A stretch of 64,000 bases of DNA, taken from assembly GCF_030445035.2 (NCBI RefSeq), contig NC_080701.1, positions 11,808,739 to 11,872,738 of the forward strand, given 5' to 3'. The notes under the pieces are model-generated. The model was not told where the DNA came from. It searched no databases and was given only the letters and a program-made list of their open reading frames with translations. The DNA is from Dasypus novemcinctus (lineage: Eukaryota; Chordata; Mammalia; Cingulata; Dasypodidae). The translations under genes and the position numbers were made by a program. Each line of letters starts with the position of its first letter. Positions within the stretch are counted from its first letter, which is position 1. Positions 1 to 40,100 of the stretch are shown here, piece after piece.

Positions 1-27306
<27,306 letters not shown>

Positions 27307-30300
27307 TGAACGCCCACTGGTGAAGGCCGATCGGAGTCGAACCTGGGACTGATGACAGTGGACTGTTTGCAACAAAAATCAATACTCTCTAAATCCCTGA
27401 CAGCCTAGAAATAAGCTGTTGATCTTTTATAAAGCATTGCTATAGTGATGAATATAGTATGAGTAACTGATACATACTCAACTGCTACTGTTCCCATTGA
27501 GGAAATGTTTACAGGGGCGGCCTTTTAACATATCTCAGGCTCATTTTCACGCAGTTCTCCATTTCTAAAACAATAGCGCTTTGATCTAGACTTGGAAATG
27601 GAAAAAATGAAAACATAACCAATACTGTTCCAGATGTTCAAAATCCACACACTACATTAGCTTTATTTGTTAAATATAGCACGGGTGTGTATAACAAATA
27701 TATACATGTAATAGGCCATTTTTCATTTTTTCCAAACATGTATCATTAGCTTTTTTTTTTTTTTTGTCGGTTACTTTGAAAATGAGCCAGAACCTTCTTG
27801 AGGATATTTTGCACAAAGTCACACTGACTAAAATCGTTAGAATTGCAACCCAGGCTTTCAAGCAAGAGTTAGTTTTGTTTGTTTTTTTTACTTTGATTTG
27901 TTTTATTTTATACTTGTACTTCTTGTAAACGTAATTTTTTTGAGGTTTCGGTTTCCTTTTATTAATTGGCCAGTCTTGTTAGGGAAGGATGCAAACGTCA
28001 ACCTGGTTGAGGAGCTTCCCCGTTCAGAGAAGCCCACGCCCGTGAGGACCCCTCGTTCCTTCCAGCAGCGGGCCTGCTCCAGAGGCGTGCGCGAGGCACT
28101 GGCCCAGGGCAGGCCCGCGAGGGCCGCGGCTGAGCGATGCTCCTGGGACGTGCAGAGGCGCAGTGACGGGGAGGCTGTGACCAGCAGCAGCCTGCAGGAG
28201 TGAGGGGAGCATGGCGCTTCCCAAAATGGCAGCAGGCAAGGATCACGAGGACTCCTCAGAGAACAAATCCTTCCCTCTGCGTAATCTGTTGCACCAGAAT
28301 TGTTACCCCCCATTAGCTGCCTTATATCCAAATTCAACAGAATTATTGTGCTTCATTGGAGTCACAAGAGTATTTACTATTTCGTTAGTTTAGAAAGGCA
28401 GTGTTTAAATCCTGCTTAGTGGATAGATATACACAAATGCAAGAGCTATTTAATTCCAGATTTGGGGTTTATTTTGAGCGAGGTCTTCAAAGGATTTATG
28501 TAAGTCCCTTCCCTAAATTTTTGAACCATTTCTTCAAACTTCTTAATATATTTAGACAAGCGGAGCAAAACCTGAAACCAAAGCCCCTTCAGTCAATTTT
28601 TTAGAATGTGATCAAAATAACACCATACTGGTTTTTGTGGGAAATTTTTACTGCTTTGTTTTGCTTGTTTTAATCAGTATTTGCCAAGTGCACATTGACA
28701 CAGAAAATTATCCATTATACTTATCGTATATTTGCCCTTTTCGCCTGAATTAAATATCGATTTGAGTGCATTATTTATTTAGTTTTACATGTTGTGGACT
28801 TACTTAGCTTGAAGCAAAGGTAATATAAAGGTGGTAAAAACCTAAGAAAAATGGTGTGACACAAACTTTCCATTTCAGCTTAAAGTCCAGAAGACTAATT
28901 TGGTGTCAGTTTTTTTTTGCTTTTTGTTCTATTTTGTTTTTATTTTTTTGATATGGGCTGATTTCGCTGTGGCATCATTTAATCTCCTGAAGAAAAATAA
29001 AATTACGTGCAAAAATTCTAGAAATAGGCTCTTAAAATATACACTTCGCTTTCTTTTTGGCTTGAATCCAACGCTAGAACTAGGCATCCAGAACTAGTTT
29101 GAGTTTTGTAGCAGAGTGTTGCATGGGTCCTCGAAATTAATCAGGAATTAGCCTCAGTTGTTGCTTCTATTGAAGTTTCAGTGACCCAAGCAGGGTGTTT
29201 GTATCTTGGCTACTTGTTTAATAGCACTAGAATTCAATATGAGGCTTCGAAGTTTGATATTCATTAAGAGGATTTTTTTCCTCCTTTTTTGCCATGTGTA
29301 ACAAAGGTTTGAAGAAATTACCATCAATGTAGTTTTCAGTAGCCTTGAAGGTGTACATTACTTGCCTCCCTACTTAGATATAGTTTAAAATGGTCAACAC
29401 AGCCATGGTTTTTAGTTAAGTAAAAGGGTTAATATGGTGTAGATATTGAAAGCTTTGTAACATCATCAGAAAGATAAGCCACTCCCTGATTGTGGCGGTA
29501 TGTCATTTCCATTGTACTAACTAGATGAACGACTGTGCCAGTTTTAAACTTGGACCTCACGCTTGAGAAGTGAAACTTGGTTCACCATTTCAAGTGCCAA
29601 TGTCACATATCTGATGTTCTGTGTGCCGAGTAAAGGTACTGTGCAAGGAAGACACTGCAGTGGTTCTTGTCTTGTAATGATTCAAGTACAGTAGTTCTTG
29701 GAAGAATGTGCATATGTTATTCAGATGCAAAAGGGAATGGGTTAATTTAATATCACAGGAGCCAAATACTTCTCTTTCCAGAACTTGAAGACCAAAGGTC
29801 ACCACGATTGCACTTGAAAGTTAGCAAAAGCTTCTTTTTGGAATTTCCATCTATAGCAGTGTGAAGAACCCTTGGAATATAAACGCTTGGCATTAAATTG
29901 GGCTGAAATCCATTTGATTCCTTATATATGTACTGTATAGAAACACTAACAAGTTGGGAACTTCCAATATGACCTCCCCTGAAATAGCCCCTTTGTTTCC
30001 CAAACTGCATGGAAGAGAGATTCTGGACACCCCCACCATCTCTACCCTCGTTCTGAAAACAAAGGGCTTCGAGACGTGAGGGTTCCGGTTTACCAGGTAT
30101 TGACCAACTGGGTACTTGATTCAGGCCTACATTAAGTGCCCTGAACTGGACACTTTCTCCTTGTATTTGCCCTCCTTCCCTTTTCCCCAGACAGCTAGTC
30201 TGGAAGTATAATTAGCTCCAACAATTACTTTTGACCCCACTCATTTCCCTCCTTTCTTCATCTTGGATCTTGTGAAAAAGAGACAGTGTGCCTCCCTTTT

Positions 30301-30982
30301 TCATATCACAACCAGAAACGGGGATTAGGCATCATGGGCTCTGCTCAGATTCTGCCACTTTGTTAACAAATGACAGCACGGAACCCAAAGTTTTAATTCT
30401 ATGCAAAAGAATAGCACAACCAGGATTCTTAATTACCTTTTCCTTCTTGGAGTCTGGAATTTTCTCTATTTCATTCAGTACAATCTCCCAGACGTACAAA
30501 GGGTTGTTGGGCGTTGCTCTCCCTCCCTTTTTGAATGTGTTCGCTCTCTGGGTTTCTGTAAACAGCCTTTGCACGCGCATACTTCACCCACCGCCCGGCT
30601 CCCGAGTGTGAGACCTGCGGCGAGCAGGCTTCCGGCTCGGGCTTCTGCTGGGCGCCGCCCCCTCGGAGACTCCAGTGTCCCAGGGCTGCTCAGGCCTGGA
30701 GACGGTGAAGAAGGGTGTGCTGCGTCAGAAGTGGCTTCCAAGACTCAAGTTAAGTTTGATGTGAAACCAGTGACAGGGAAATGGAAGTAATTGTGGAAGT
30801 GGTGTTTAAGCTTGGATTAGACACATCCAGCATTTGAAAAGGAAAGGCATTGAAAAATACCACCCTAAAAAATAAAAAACACGGGACTTGTTGAGGCACC
30901 ACGTGCATTCTGAAATGAAGGGATAAATTTTCCTTCTTAAAAAAGACACCTATGGCAGAAACTCCTTAACCTTTTATACTCT

Positions 30983-30988
30983 AATAAA
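30983..30988 (+). terminator. TNKS: Possible internal TNKS poly(A) signal
   Basis: AATAAA inside 'ctctaataaaaaattgtaat', followed by modest T-rich sequence. It would give a UTR of about 3.7 kb. Weaker case than the distal site because no clear GU-rich element follows at once. Confidence 0.35.
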
Positions 30989-32202
30989 AAATTGTAATTC
31001 CATTTTTAGTGTTCGGAAGGTGTGAGTTGGGCATGTCTCCAGGATGTCAGCTTATTTTTTGAGGGTATACTTCTAAGTAGTACTCCCTTCCATACAACAG
31101 AGCTGACACAGTAAATCTGTCCCAGTTTCTCCATATCTGAAATTCCATAGCTTCCAGATCTTCTGGTTTGGAGAAATGCTAGAAAGATTTCAAAACCCAT
31201 CAAGTAGTGTATGTGGGGACACAGCAGCAACTCATAAACTGAAACCATATAGCATCTGAGTGAGGTGCAACCTGTTTTTTAATCACTTTAAAATATAAAA
31301 CTGATGATACTAAATGAAAGCCAGTAGAAAGCTAAAGATTTTATGCAAGACCAAATATGGTCATGATGTGACCAATTTTATACATTTGCCAGAGTTCTGC
31401 CCCCCCTTTGAAATAATATTTGTACTATAGGAATGCTTGCATTTTTTACTTCATTCACGTTTTCTATTTACTTTTTCACATCTCCACGCCCACCTCATAC
31501 TCATCTTTTTTAACAGAGTCCTCTCATAGTCTAGAACTCAGATTGTTTTATTTTAATTTTTATCTTCCTACTCATTTTGCAGGCAGCCCTGCAAGGCCTT
31601 TTTTTGATTCAGAGTATTTCCAGATGAGTGCAGTTAGGTGCAACCGTGGGGTGGGGTTGCCCTCCCCCCACGACGCCCTCCCAAGGTTCAAGACGAGAAT
31701 ACAGAAAACACACCTCTGGAAAACAACAGTAAAAATTAAAAAGCAACAAGAATATTTAGGATTAACGTCCTGGACCTAGAAGATGATGACCTTGACTGTA
31801 TAATCATTGTCTTCATCACGCAAAGTACTTCAGTTTCCTCCTGTGCATTTGACACCTGCTTCTGTTCCCGTTGTTTCAGGCTCATCTTATCTTCGTGGTA
31901 ATATTTGTCTTTGATACCTTTAGTCAAAATTATGTTCTAAGAAAGGCTACAAACTAAAAAGGTACTTTATCAACAAGATTTCTCAAAACCATTTACAAAA
32001 CCAGCTTTGAAAAAAATCTGTCTCCTGGCAACAGCATTTGGAGTAGTAATTGTATCTTCTCATTGTGATGGTCTGTGTAAGTAACCGGTGTAGTGACTCT
32101 TTGGTTCCCTATTGGTGTTTTCATTTTCAGTCTCTGTGTTACCCACCAGTGGCAGGGGGTTCCAAAAACCCCCCTTTCTTTTTTGGCGTTTGTCTGTTTA
32201 TA

Positions 32203-32397
32203 GGATTGTCAGGTAAAATACAAAACGTCCAGTTTAATTTGAATTTCAGACAAATAATTTTTTTAATATAAGTATGTTCCATGCTATGTTTGGCATATAC
32301 TTACACTAAAAAATGATTCATTATTTATCTGAAACTCAGATTTAGTTGGTTGTCCTGTTTTTCTGTTTTGTTTTGTTTTTCTAAATATGGCAACCCT
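32203..32397 (+). mobile_element. Palindromic MER53-like DNA transposon in TNKS 3' UTR
   Basis: The left arm 'caaaacgtccagtttaattt' ... 'aatttcagacaaataatttt' ... 'taagtatg' is mirrored by the right arm 'catatacttacactaaaaaa' ... 'ttatttatctgaaactcaga' ... 'ttgtcctgtttt' around a short loop at about 32276-32292. The edges pair too ('ataggattgtca' with 'atggcaaccctat'). It matches the palindromic MER53 element as I remember it. In the mRNA it would make a hairpin with a stem of some 80-90 imperfect pairs. Confidence 0.8.
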
Positions 32398-32640
32398 ATC
32401 AGTTTAGTCCTGGAAAATCGCTTACAGCATGTAAATTCTTCTAGTCTTCAGTATCTTTCACCTGGAATGGAAGACCCTTTTTCCCCGTCACCCTCTACTT
32501 ATTTCCAAAAAAGGGCATCAAGGAACTTAACCTGCCTGTATGGTGGGTTTCTATTTAAAACATCTTTGTGATTATATTTAACCTGTAATTGTGCTTCGGC
32601 TAAATGTCTAACTTACAGTACTTGTAATTGTTTAATATTC

Positions 32641-32672
32641 AATAAAAACATTTTTAAAGTACTCTGTGTGTG
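32641..32672 (+). terminator. TNKS: TNKS distal poly(A) site
   Basis: AATAAA at 32641-32646, cleavage expected near 32658-32662, and a GU-rich downstream element CTCTGTGTGTGG at 32662-32673. Canonical spacing. Defines the likely end of TNKS. Confidence 0.88.
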
Positions 32673-32899
32673 GATAGCAGTTAGCTCTTAAATGCTTCAT
32701 CTTACCCTGTTTGTTCCTTTCAACCTGACTGACCTTAACACACTGACCTAAAACTGGCAGAACACAAATAACTACTATCCTTTGCCATCTTCCTATTATG
32801 ATCCCTTTAAAGTAGCTTCAGCCTCACTTCTAAAACCACGTGGGACTTGCTCAAGTACAGCACTAGCAGGACACCAAAGATTCCTTTTAGGAGTATCTT

Positions 32900-33257
32900 T
32901 TTTTTCTTTTTTATCTTTTTTTTGTCTTTATTTATTTAATGTTACATTAAAAAAATACAAGGTCCCCATATACCCCCCACCCCCTCACCCCACTCCTCCC
33001 ATAACAACCTCCATCATCATGGGACCCTCATTGCACTTGTGAATACATCTCTGAGCATCGCTGCACCTCATGGTCAATGGTCCCCATTACAGTTTACACC
33101 TCCCCCAGTCCACCCAATGGGCCGTGGGAGGACATACACTGTCCAGTAACTGTCCCTGCGGGATCACCCAGGACAACTCCAAGTCCTGAAAATGCCCCCA
33201 CGTCGCATCTCTTCTTCCCACTCCCCACCCTCAGCAGCCACCATGGCCGCTTTCCTT
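32900..33257 (-). mobile_element. 5'-truncated L1-type insertion, antisense, with target-site duplication
   Basis: T-rich left end (reverse of an A tail), then 'ttaatgttacattaaaaaaa', 'acaaggtccccatatacccc' and a C-rich body, like an inverted L1 3' UTR. AGGAGTATCTT flanks it at 32889-32899 and 33258-33268, and the TTCCTT before it also repeats, apart from a 2-base difference. It landed 240 bp past the TNKS poly(A) site. Confidence 0.75.
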
Positions 33258-34810
33258 AGGAGTATCTTAAATGAAGGGGTTTGGGCCTTGGAGTCAGACG
33301 TCACACCAGTGCCCTTGGCAGCTGAGAGAACTGCACAACCTAACTGCTCAGAGGCCGGATCGCCACCTGTTACTGGGGTAGTACCTCGTGTGATGGTAAA
33401 TATTAAATGCCTGGCACGAAACAAAAGTTTTCCTTCCCCTTTCCTTTCTCCATGCCTTGTGATCCATTAGATAGCAAATTAGAAGCTAGAATTTTATTTG
33501 TAATTCTTTGCTGGAGGGACTGTCAGTCACAATGAAACAAATTAGGTACTTGGGAGCATTCTGGTAACCCTGCAGATAATACTAATAGCATTGAGGCCAT
33601 ACCATGAACAAGCAGTTTATATACACTGTCAATCCCAACAACTGTGCAAATTGCGATTTTAGTCCCCATTTCATAGATGAAGAAACAGATTCAGAGTGGT
33701 GAACCAATTTATTTTATATCCCAGAATTCTTTCCATTATAAAACTATGGTACCAATTGATACACACCAAACTCTGGCTCTTTATGGAGTTCGTGTTTAAG
33801 CAGGAACAAAAACACAAGGTTGATGCCACTACGTGATTTCTTACCAGTATCTTGTGAGAAGATCAGAAAGTGACTCAGAATTTCAAAAACTTGGTTCAGT
33901 TAATTATACAGAAGTATCCCAAGCTTGCTTTTACAGCTTCCACCACCATGCAAGGGAGCTCAAGATAAAAAAAACAAAACACGGGGGTATGGGAGAGGCA
34001 AGCGGGAGTGAGCGGGTGGGCAGGCCTTAAGCATTTGCTGGACTGGGTTTCTGCAGAAAATAGCTCTTCCCGCTGGAAAACTAAATCCTATTCCTCTAAA
34101 GGGGTAGGTGGTGCTTGTGCAGCAAAGTTAGAACAGCCGTCACGGTTCACTGTTCCTTGCTGCTTCACAATCACAGGACAGTGCAGTAGGCCTCTGAGCT
34201 GAAGGGGCACCTCACGCTACATTGGAAATGAGGAGAGAGATCACCTGTCCCATTAAGCTGGCACCGGGCTGCCAGGTCTTAGGGTTGGCATCTGCTCTGC
34301 AGCCCTGAATACAGAAAAGGCAGCGGGGAGGGGAGGGCATCGGTGTCTTCACTCAGCCGACGCCCACCTGTCCAATAATGCTAATGAAACAGCCTTGCGT
34401 AGGTAACAATATGGAGACACCATGTATGAACGAAGTCTCTTCCTAATTCTGCCTACACATTGGCGGTGTAACAAGACGTCCTGTGTAAGATAACGTGAAC
34501 ATGCGTCATCAGGCTTATGAAGGGGCTGAAAGTGTCAGGAAACCAGCGACTGCCATCTACCACAAAGCCGCTTCACAACTCCAAGAAAGTTCTATGAGGG
34601 GCGTGTATCTCTACTTTTCTATCTGCCAAATAGAAATACTGTTCACTGTCTGCCAAAGCATTAATGGGAATCTTTGGAAGATGAACAAGGTGCTACGAAT
34701 CAAATGCTTCGGGGATACAAGGGGAAATGCAAGTATAACAATGAGAAGTAAAGATGAATAGACAGTCTGTAAGTGCAACTAGTTTGCAGAAAGACTTTAT
34801 AGATTAAGAG

Positions 34811-34902
34811 TAAGTGCCAGGGAGTGGACGTAGCTCGGTGGTGTGTGCCCACTCCCCATGCATAACGTCAATCCCTACTACTTCCTAAAAAAAAAAAAAT
34901 GC
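34811..34902 (+). mobile_element. Short DAS-type SINE, worn
   Basis: 'cagggagtggacgtagctcg', 'gtgtgtgcccactccccatg', 'gtcaatccctactacttcct' and an A tail: one short monomer with several changes from the consensus. A MIR fragment follows at once (34905-35092). Confidence 0.8.
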
Positions 34903-34904
34903 CA

Positions 34905-35092
34905 GCTCCGCTCTCAGACTGCCTGTGTTCATAGCCAGCTCTGCCACTTGCTAGCCGTGTGACCCTGACGTTCCTTAGGCTCCCTGTGCCTCCATTTCCC
35001 TCATCTTTAAAGATGATACTACTTCAGAGAGCTGCTGTGAGGATTAAACGAGCTAGCTTGTATAGGAAGTGCTCAGTAAGTGGTGGCTATTT
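34905..35092 (+). repeat. MIR
   Basis: Full MIR core order: 'gccagctctgccacttgcta', 'gccgtgtgaccctgacg', 'cctccatttccctcatcttt', 'gctgtgaggattaaacgagc', 'gaagtgctcagtaagtgg'. Confidence 0.85.
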
Positions 35093-35644
35093 TTTTTTAT
35101 CGGATATGAAAAATGCCTGAAGCACGTGACTGCTTAAAAAGGAAGGGGGACTAGAGGAAAGCAAGTCCAAGCTGCTGTCTGAGGCCCCTTAAAGAGCTTC
35201 CTGCTGGGCTGTCGCCCAGGCTGCTGCCCGGGGAAGCCAGATGCCCGACGTCGGCCCTGGGATTTTCTCCCCAAACTGCCCTCCATGGGCCGGGGGACTG
35301 AGACAGAGTCAGCAGCCGCCAGTTCTACCGGGGTCACGCCTTGCTGGCCCCTTTCACAGGAAGACATTTACTACTATGGAGTCACCAGAGTTGATGAGCA
35401 CAAGGGCATCACGTTCACCCACGTTCCCATTAAGAAAAGCCGGAAACCATGATCAGAATAGCCCTAAAGGCTGCCCCAGACTCCAGTGTTTTCTGGAGAG
35501 GGGTGGGGGACGGCTGTGGGAAGAAATATTCAAAACGAGTATCTAAGGACTCAGAAAGGAAACTGTCCAAATGTGATGAAAGCAACTATATCCTTGATGA
35601 TGATGGAAAGACTCACTTGATCCTTTTCTAAAATTTGAGCAAGA

Positions 35645-36076
35645 GGGAAGCAGGCTTGGCCCAGTGGATAGGGCGTCCGTCTACCACCATGGGACGTCCG
35701 CGGTTCAAACCCTGGGCCTCCTTGACCCATGTGGAGCTGGCCCATGCCCAGTGCCGATGCACGCAAGGAGTGCCCTGCCACGCAGGGGTGTCCCCCGCAT
35801 AGGGGAGCCCCACGCGCAGGGAGTGCTCCCCGTAAGGAGAGCTGCCCAGCACGAAAGAAAGTGCAGCCTGCCCAGGAATGGTGCTGCACACACGGAGAGC
35901 TGACACACAAGATGACGCAACAAAAAGACACAGATTCCTGTGCTGCTGACAACAGCAGAAGCCGACAAAGAAGACGCAGCAAATAGACACAGAGAACAGA
36001 CAGCAGGGGGCCGGGGGTGGGGGGGAAGGGGAGAGAAATACATGAATAAATAAATAAATCTTTAAAAATATTTTTT
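35645..36076 (+). mobile_element. Long DAS-type SINE, sense, full length, with target-site duplication
   Basis: From 'gggaagcaggcttggcccag' to the A/T-rich tail with 'aataaataaataaatcttta'. The 11-base word TTTGAGCAAGA flanks it at 35634-35644 and 36077-36087, a perfect target-site duplication. CpG sites in the body are largely retained, so it is fairly young. Confidence 0.95.
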
Positions 36077-36141
36077 TTTGAGCAAGAAATCTCGAGGTAG
36101 AGCAGGAACAAATGAGAAGCACGAGGCGTCCCAGACAACAG

Positions 36142-36305
36142 GATGTCTCCTGAAACAAACAAACAAACAACAAGCAAAAGAAAAAAAATGGAAAAAACCA
36201 ACTCAGGGAGGCCCATGTGGCTCAGTGGTTGAGCGCCGGCTTCCCACAGAGAAGGTCCCGCGTTCGATCGCCAGCCCCCGGTACCTTAAAAAAAATAAAA
36301 TTAAA
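36142..36305 (+). mobile_element. Dimeric DAS-type SINE, left part truncated
   Basis: Starts in the end of a left monomer ('ctcctgaaacaaacaaacaa', 'acaagcaaaag') and continues as a right monomer ('catgtggctcagtggttgag', 'cgttcgatcgccagcccccg', 'gtaccttaaaa'). Same layout as 13663-13893. Confidence 0.8.
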
Positions 36306-39300
36306 TTAAATAGCAAGGCAAAAGGAGAAAGAAATCGGTTCGCACACGTGGGCGAGGGTGCGGCCAGGCAGAGGACTCAAGCACCTGAATCCTGAGGCTG
36401 CAGGGTGGGCACCTCCCCCCTGCCTGTCCCTGGCCTCCCCTTCCCCGCTCGCCCCCCTTCCTCCCCTGCTCCTCTGTCGCATCAGCCTTGCTGCTGATGG
36501 TGTGGGGTCAAGGACCAGGATGTCAGACCTCAAGGTAAGTTTAGCGCGCCTTGTAGAGTGGGGGAAGAAGGCAGTGAAGGGCTAATGCAACACAACCTGC
36601 TCCAGAGAATCCTTCAAGTCCCTGCCCAAGATTCTCCCCAGCAAAGCCTTTCCTGGCCCACCCAGGGCCAGGGGACCCCGGCAGGCTGACTCTGAGCCCA
36701 GGAGAGTCTCTCTTACTCGGCCTCGCCCCCACTCGTGGATTCGTGTGCCTCCTCCACCACCAGACAGAGCTGCTGGACCGGGCCCTGTGTCATTGCCTCG
36801 GGCTTCCTAGTGTCACTGTGGTTTAATCGATCCCAATCCCGCGATGGGAGCAGGCGTGCGCACTTTGGATCACAGAGGCATGAGGACTTAGCCGGCAGGA
36901 GCGCGGCAGCAGAGAACCTTTCCGAGGCAGAACTGGGCTGACCCTTAGGGAACGAGCAGGACTTGGCCGGGCAGGGAGAGCACCTGCCAGGCCAAGACGG
37001 GGCGCTGGACGGAGGAGAGAACAGTCAGGTTCCAGAAACGGGGCGGGTGGGAGTGGCCGGCAGAGCTGTGCGATGATGGTGGGACCGGAGAGTGAGCTCA
37101 GGAGGGGATCAGCCCAAACCCTGGAGGGTTTCTCATGTCTCTTCAGAGATTTGGAGAATTCCTTCATGTAGTAAGCGGAGTGCCAATGAGGCACTTTCAA
37201 TTATTTATACTGTCAGAACTCTAAGGAAAACTCATAGTTTAATAATATGATGGGAGATAAACTGCAGGGCCCTTTTTGTAAAGAAAAATAACATTCTGGA
37301 AGACTCAGTATCGTTCCCCACTCCGACCCCACCAGCATCCTTCTCCGGTTACTACTGGTCTGAATTGTTTGACATACATAATAAACGGGGGAGAAGAATG
37401 AAACCCCCTATAAGTTCACAAGCAGACTATTGGCCTCTTGCATCATCTCCGTCTGGCCCTGTCTCAAAGGAGTGAGCCACTCCGGCTTCCAAGATTCACC
37501 TCGTCTACCAGGTGCACCAAAAAAGTACTGCGCTCTCTCTCTGCACCCCTCCTGCTCCCCGCCCAGCCCCTGCCCCACGGCGTTGGGGGTAAACTGAATT
37601 GGCCTTCAGTGGTCTCCAGTGGAGGAGGGTCATGTAATGCCTGAAAGCATCCGATGAAAATATTTCTTTTAATCATCAAAGTGCCTATAGAAACATTTCG
37701 TATTTGAACATTGCATAGAGGTTAGGCTTCGTTACAACGGACCGACCTCTGTCAAAAATGAGGTACCTGGCCATTCTAGCTCAGGTAATTTTAGAGAGTT
37801 CCCAAAATATCACCGAGATACATTCTCCATCCCCCAACTCCCCGTCCGCTCCCCCCACAAAACCAAAAGGCTCACACTGTGTTTTCGGTTGCTTTAAAGT
37901 AATCCTTTTAATGTCTCCCTAAAATGTCCCATCGTCCCAATCCCTTCGGCAAAATATTCTTACATATAAGAATCTCAGTTACCCATGAAGTCTACCTGTC
38001 CAGTGCCCTGAATGGGAAAAATCAGATAAGCTCCCTTTTATGGTAGTTTGTTCTCAAAGGTTAATTTCTAATCAGGCGCAAGTACATATCACAAGCGCCG
38101 CTTTGATTTCCCGAGAGAGCGTTTGGAAAGCGTCCACGGGGCCACAGATGCGGGGCTTCATTGTCACCTGTTGGTAGCTTGAATTAGGCGCCCCGATCAA
38201 GGCGTGTTCTTTATCTTCATCTACTAGCCGTCCACGGGCTATTGTGATCGGAGCTCTTAGAACTGGCACCTGCCGTTAAGGGTTGGCCCACCTGAGTAAG
38301 GGCAGGTCTCCGTCTGGTTTGCCGGGGGCCTTGGAAAACCCCATAATTCCCAGATGCAAGAAATGAGAGGACCCCGCCCAGTGACAAGCCAAGGTACACC
38401 AAGGACCCAACACCGGAATTGCCACGGACACCAGGAGAGAGCGCGCCTTGCCCGTGTCCTGAACTGGGACTTGTTCCAGCCGTAAAACCAGGAGGCAGGT
38501 CCCTGGGGGTTAGCCAGCCCACCGTGGGGTATCTGCCACAGCAGCCTGGCGAGCTAAGACACCGCCGGACTCCAGGCGCTCCACCTTCCCTTAGCTCTCC
38601 ATCCCAGGTTCCCTCTCCCAGCGAGCTGGCCTGGGGAGCCCCCACAGATCCTCCCTGACCCCCCGGGGCAGTCCCTCCCTACGTGCTTGGTTGGGTCAGG
38701 CTCGCCCCCTGTGCCTCAGACCTGTTCAGAGCCTGGCTCACTCCTCAGCGTGGCCTCAGCTAGCACGCTTAGACACTCTCCTTTCTTTCCTAACTCTTGC
38801 CCCATTGCCTCAGCAAAAACTTCATCTTCTTTCTTCTCCATTTGTGAGCCAGAAGGAACCAAAACACGTGTGTGCGCCCTCAGCATCGCCATAACCATCT
38901 GACAGAGCCTTTTCAGCATGGCGGGCCATGGCTCCCTGACATCGACACAGTGTTAACCTCATTAATTTTAATGGAGCCACAGGTCAACTTTGTGTTCCCT
39001 GCTCCCAAATGCTGTGCTATTCAGATAAAAGAAAGCCCTCTGACATGAAGTTGGCCTTGGAAAGAACCTGCCATCCACTGTGAGCACCTGAAAATGGTCT
39101 ATTGTAACTTTCTGACTCTCCAGGCAGGCCATCTACAGCTTCTTCTAATTAAACCTGCATTTGCAAGTGCTCCCGTTTCAAGGTGAAAGATGCTTGTTTA
39201 CAGTTTTGGAATCATTACGAGCATTTAAGTATACTTCCTTCTTTTTTGTTTTTTCCAAATGTTCTTTTGGGGCTACTCTAGAAACCTACCTATACACTAT

Positions 39301-39592
39301 TATAACATTTTCTATCAGTGTTTTGAGCCCCAACACCTGACTTTTAGAAAATAGCCTAATGAAAGCTTTAAAAGATACACCTGTGGCTAAGACTGGAGGA
39401 AGGGATTGAAGAGAAAAATAATAAGGAATGAGAGGGATGGGCTTGTATATTTAAACAAGGGAAATTTGTCTTTCTGTGCCTCACTTGAGAGGAGAGATCG
39501 AGCCCTTCAATGTATTCAGTTTCTATTTATTGAACACTTATCACTAACCAGGTAACCTGCTTGGCCCTGGGGATACAGTTGTGATTTTAAAT

Positions 39593-39611
39593 AATATATA
39601 TATATATATAT
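39593..39611. repeat. (TA)n microsatellite
   Basis: About nine TA steps after 'ttttaaataatatatata'. Simple sequence next to an L2-like start ('tttattgaacacttatcact'). Confidence 0.85.
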
Positions 39612-39619
39612 GGTCCCTG

Positions 39620-40100
39620 TAACATAGAGCTCATAGTCAAGACAATCACCAGAACCAATCCCAAAACGACCCAGATGTAAGAATTATCAGACAAGGATTT
39701 TTAGACACTACTATAACTATGTGAAAACGTAAAGGATAATATGGTTATCATAAGGAATGAAAAGAGAAAATCTCACAGAGAAATACAAACCATAAGTAAC
39801 AATGAAATTAAATTTTAGAACCAAAAAATATAGTCCCTAAAATTTTAAATTCACAGGATGGGCTAACCGCAGTTTGGAGAGGACAGAAGAAAAATTCCCT
39901 GAACCTGAAGATCAATAGAAATTATTAAGTGCAAAGAGAGAAAAGATAAAAAATGAACAGGCCTCAGAGACCTGTGGAACAACATCAAATGGTCTAATAT
40001 CTACTAGCATCACACTAGAAGAGCGAGAGAATGGGGAAAAAATACTTGAAGAAATAATGACTGAAAATTTCTCAATTTTGGTGAAAAGACATAAAGTTAC
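39620..40100 (+). mobile_element. L1 fragment, 5' half (ORF1-like region)
   Basis: Wording such as 'aaaagagaaaatctcacaga', 'ctcagagacctgtggaacaa', 'atcaaatggtctaatatcta' and 'tacttgaagaaataatgact', 'gaaaatttctcaattttggt' is that of the C-terminal ORF1 region of mammalian L1. Broken by stops. Confidence 0.55.

Larger units (their letters stand above)
27307..32660 (+). other. TNKS: TNKS 3' UTR, about 5.35 kb
   Basis: No splice signals or trusted frames; mostly AT-rich. The length fits the long tankyrase-1 UTR known in other mammals (from memory). Notable parts: a T run at 27751-27765, a GC-rich block at about 28010-28210, another at about 30570-30720, a Pumilio-type word TGTAGATA at 29438-29445, a possible internal poly(A) signal at 30983-30988, and a palindromic MER53-like transposon at about 32203-32397. 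Ends at the signal at 32641. UTR extent is inferred, not shown by transcripts. Confidence 0.8.

Noticed and set aside
35551-36216. 221-residue open frame on the - strand
   Set aside because: It lies almost wholly inside the antisense reading of a full-length SINE; similar frames occur in every copy (6555-7004, 10059-10624, 17658-18086, 43659-44035).
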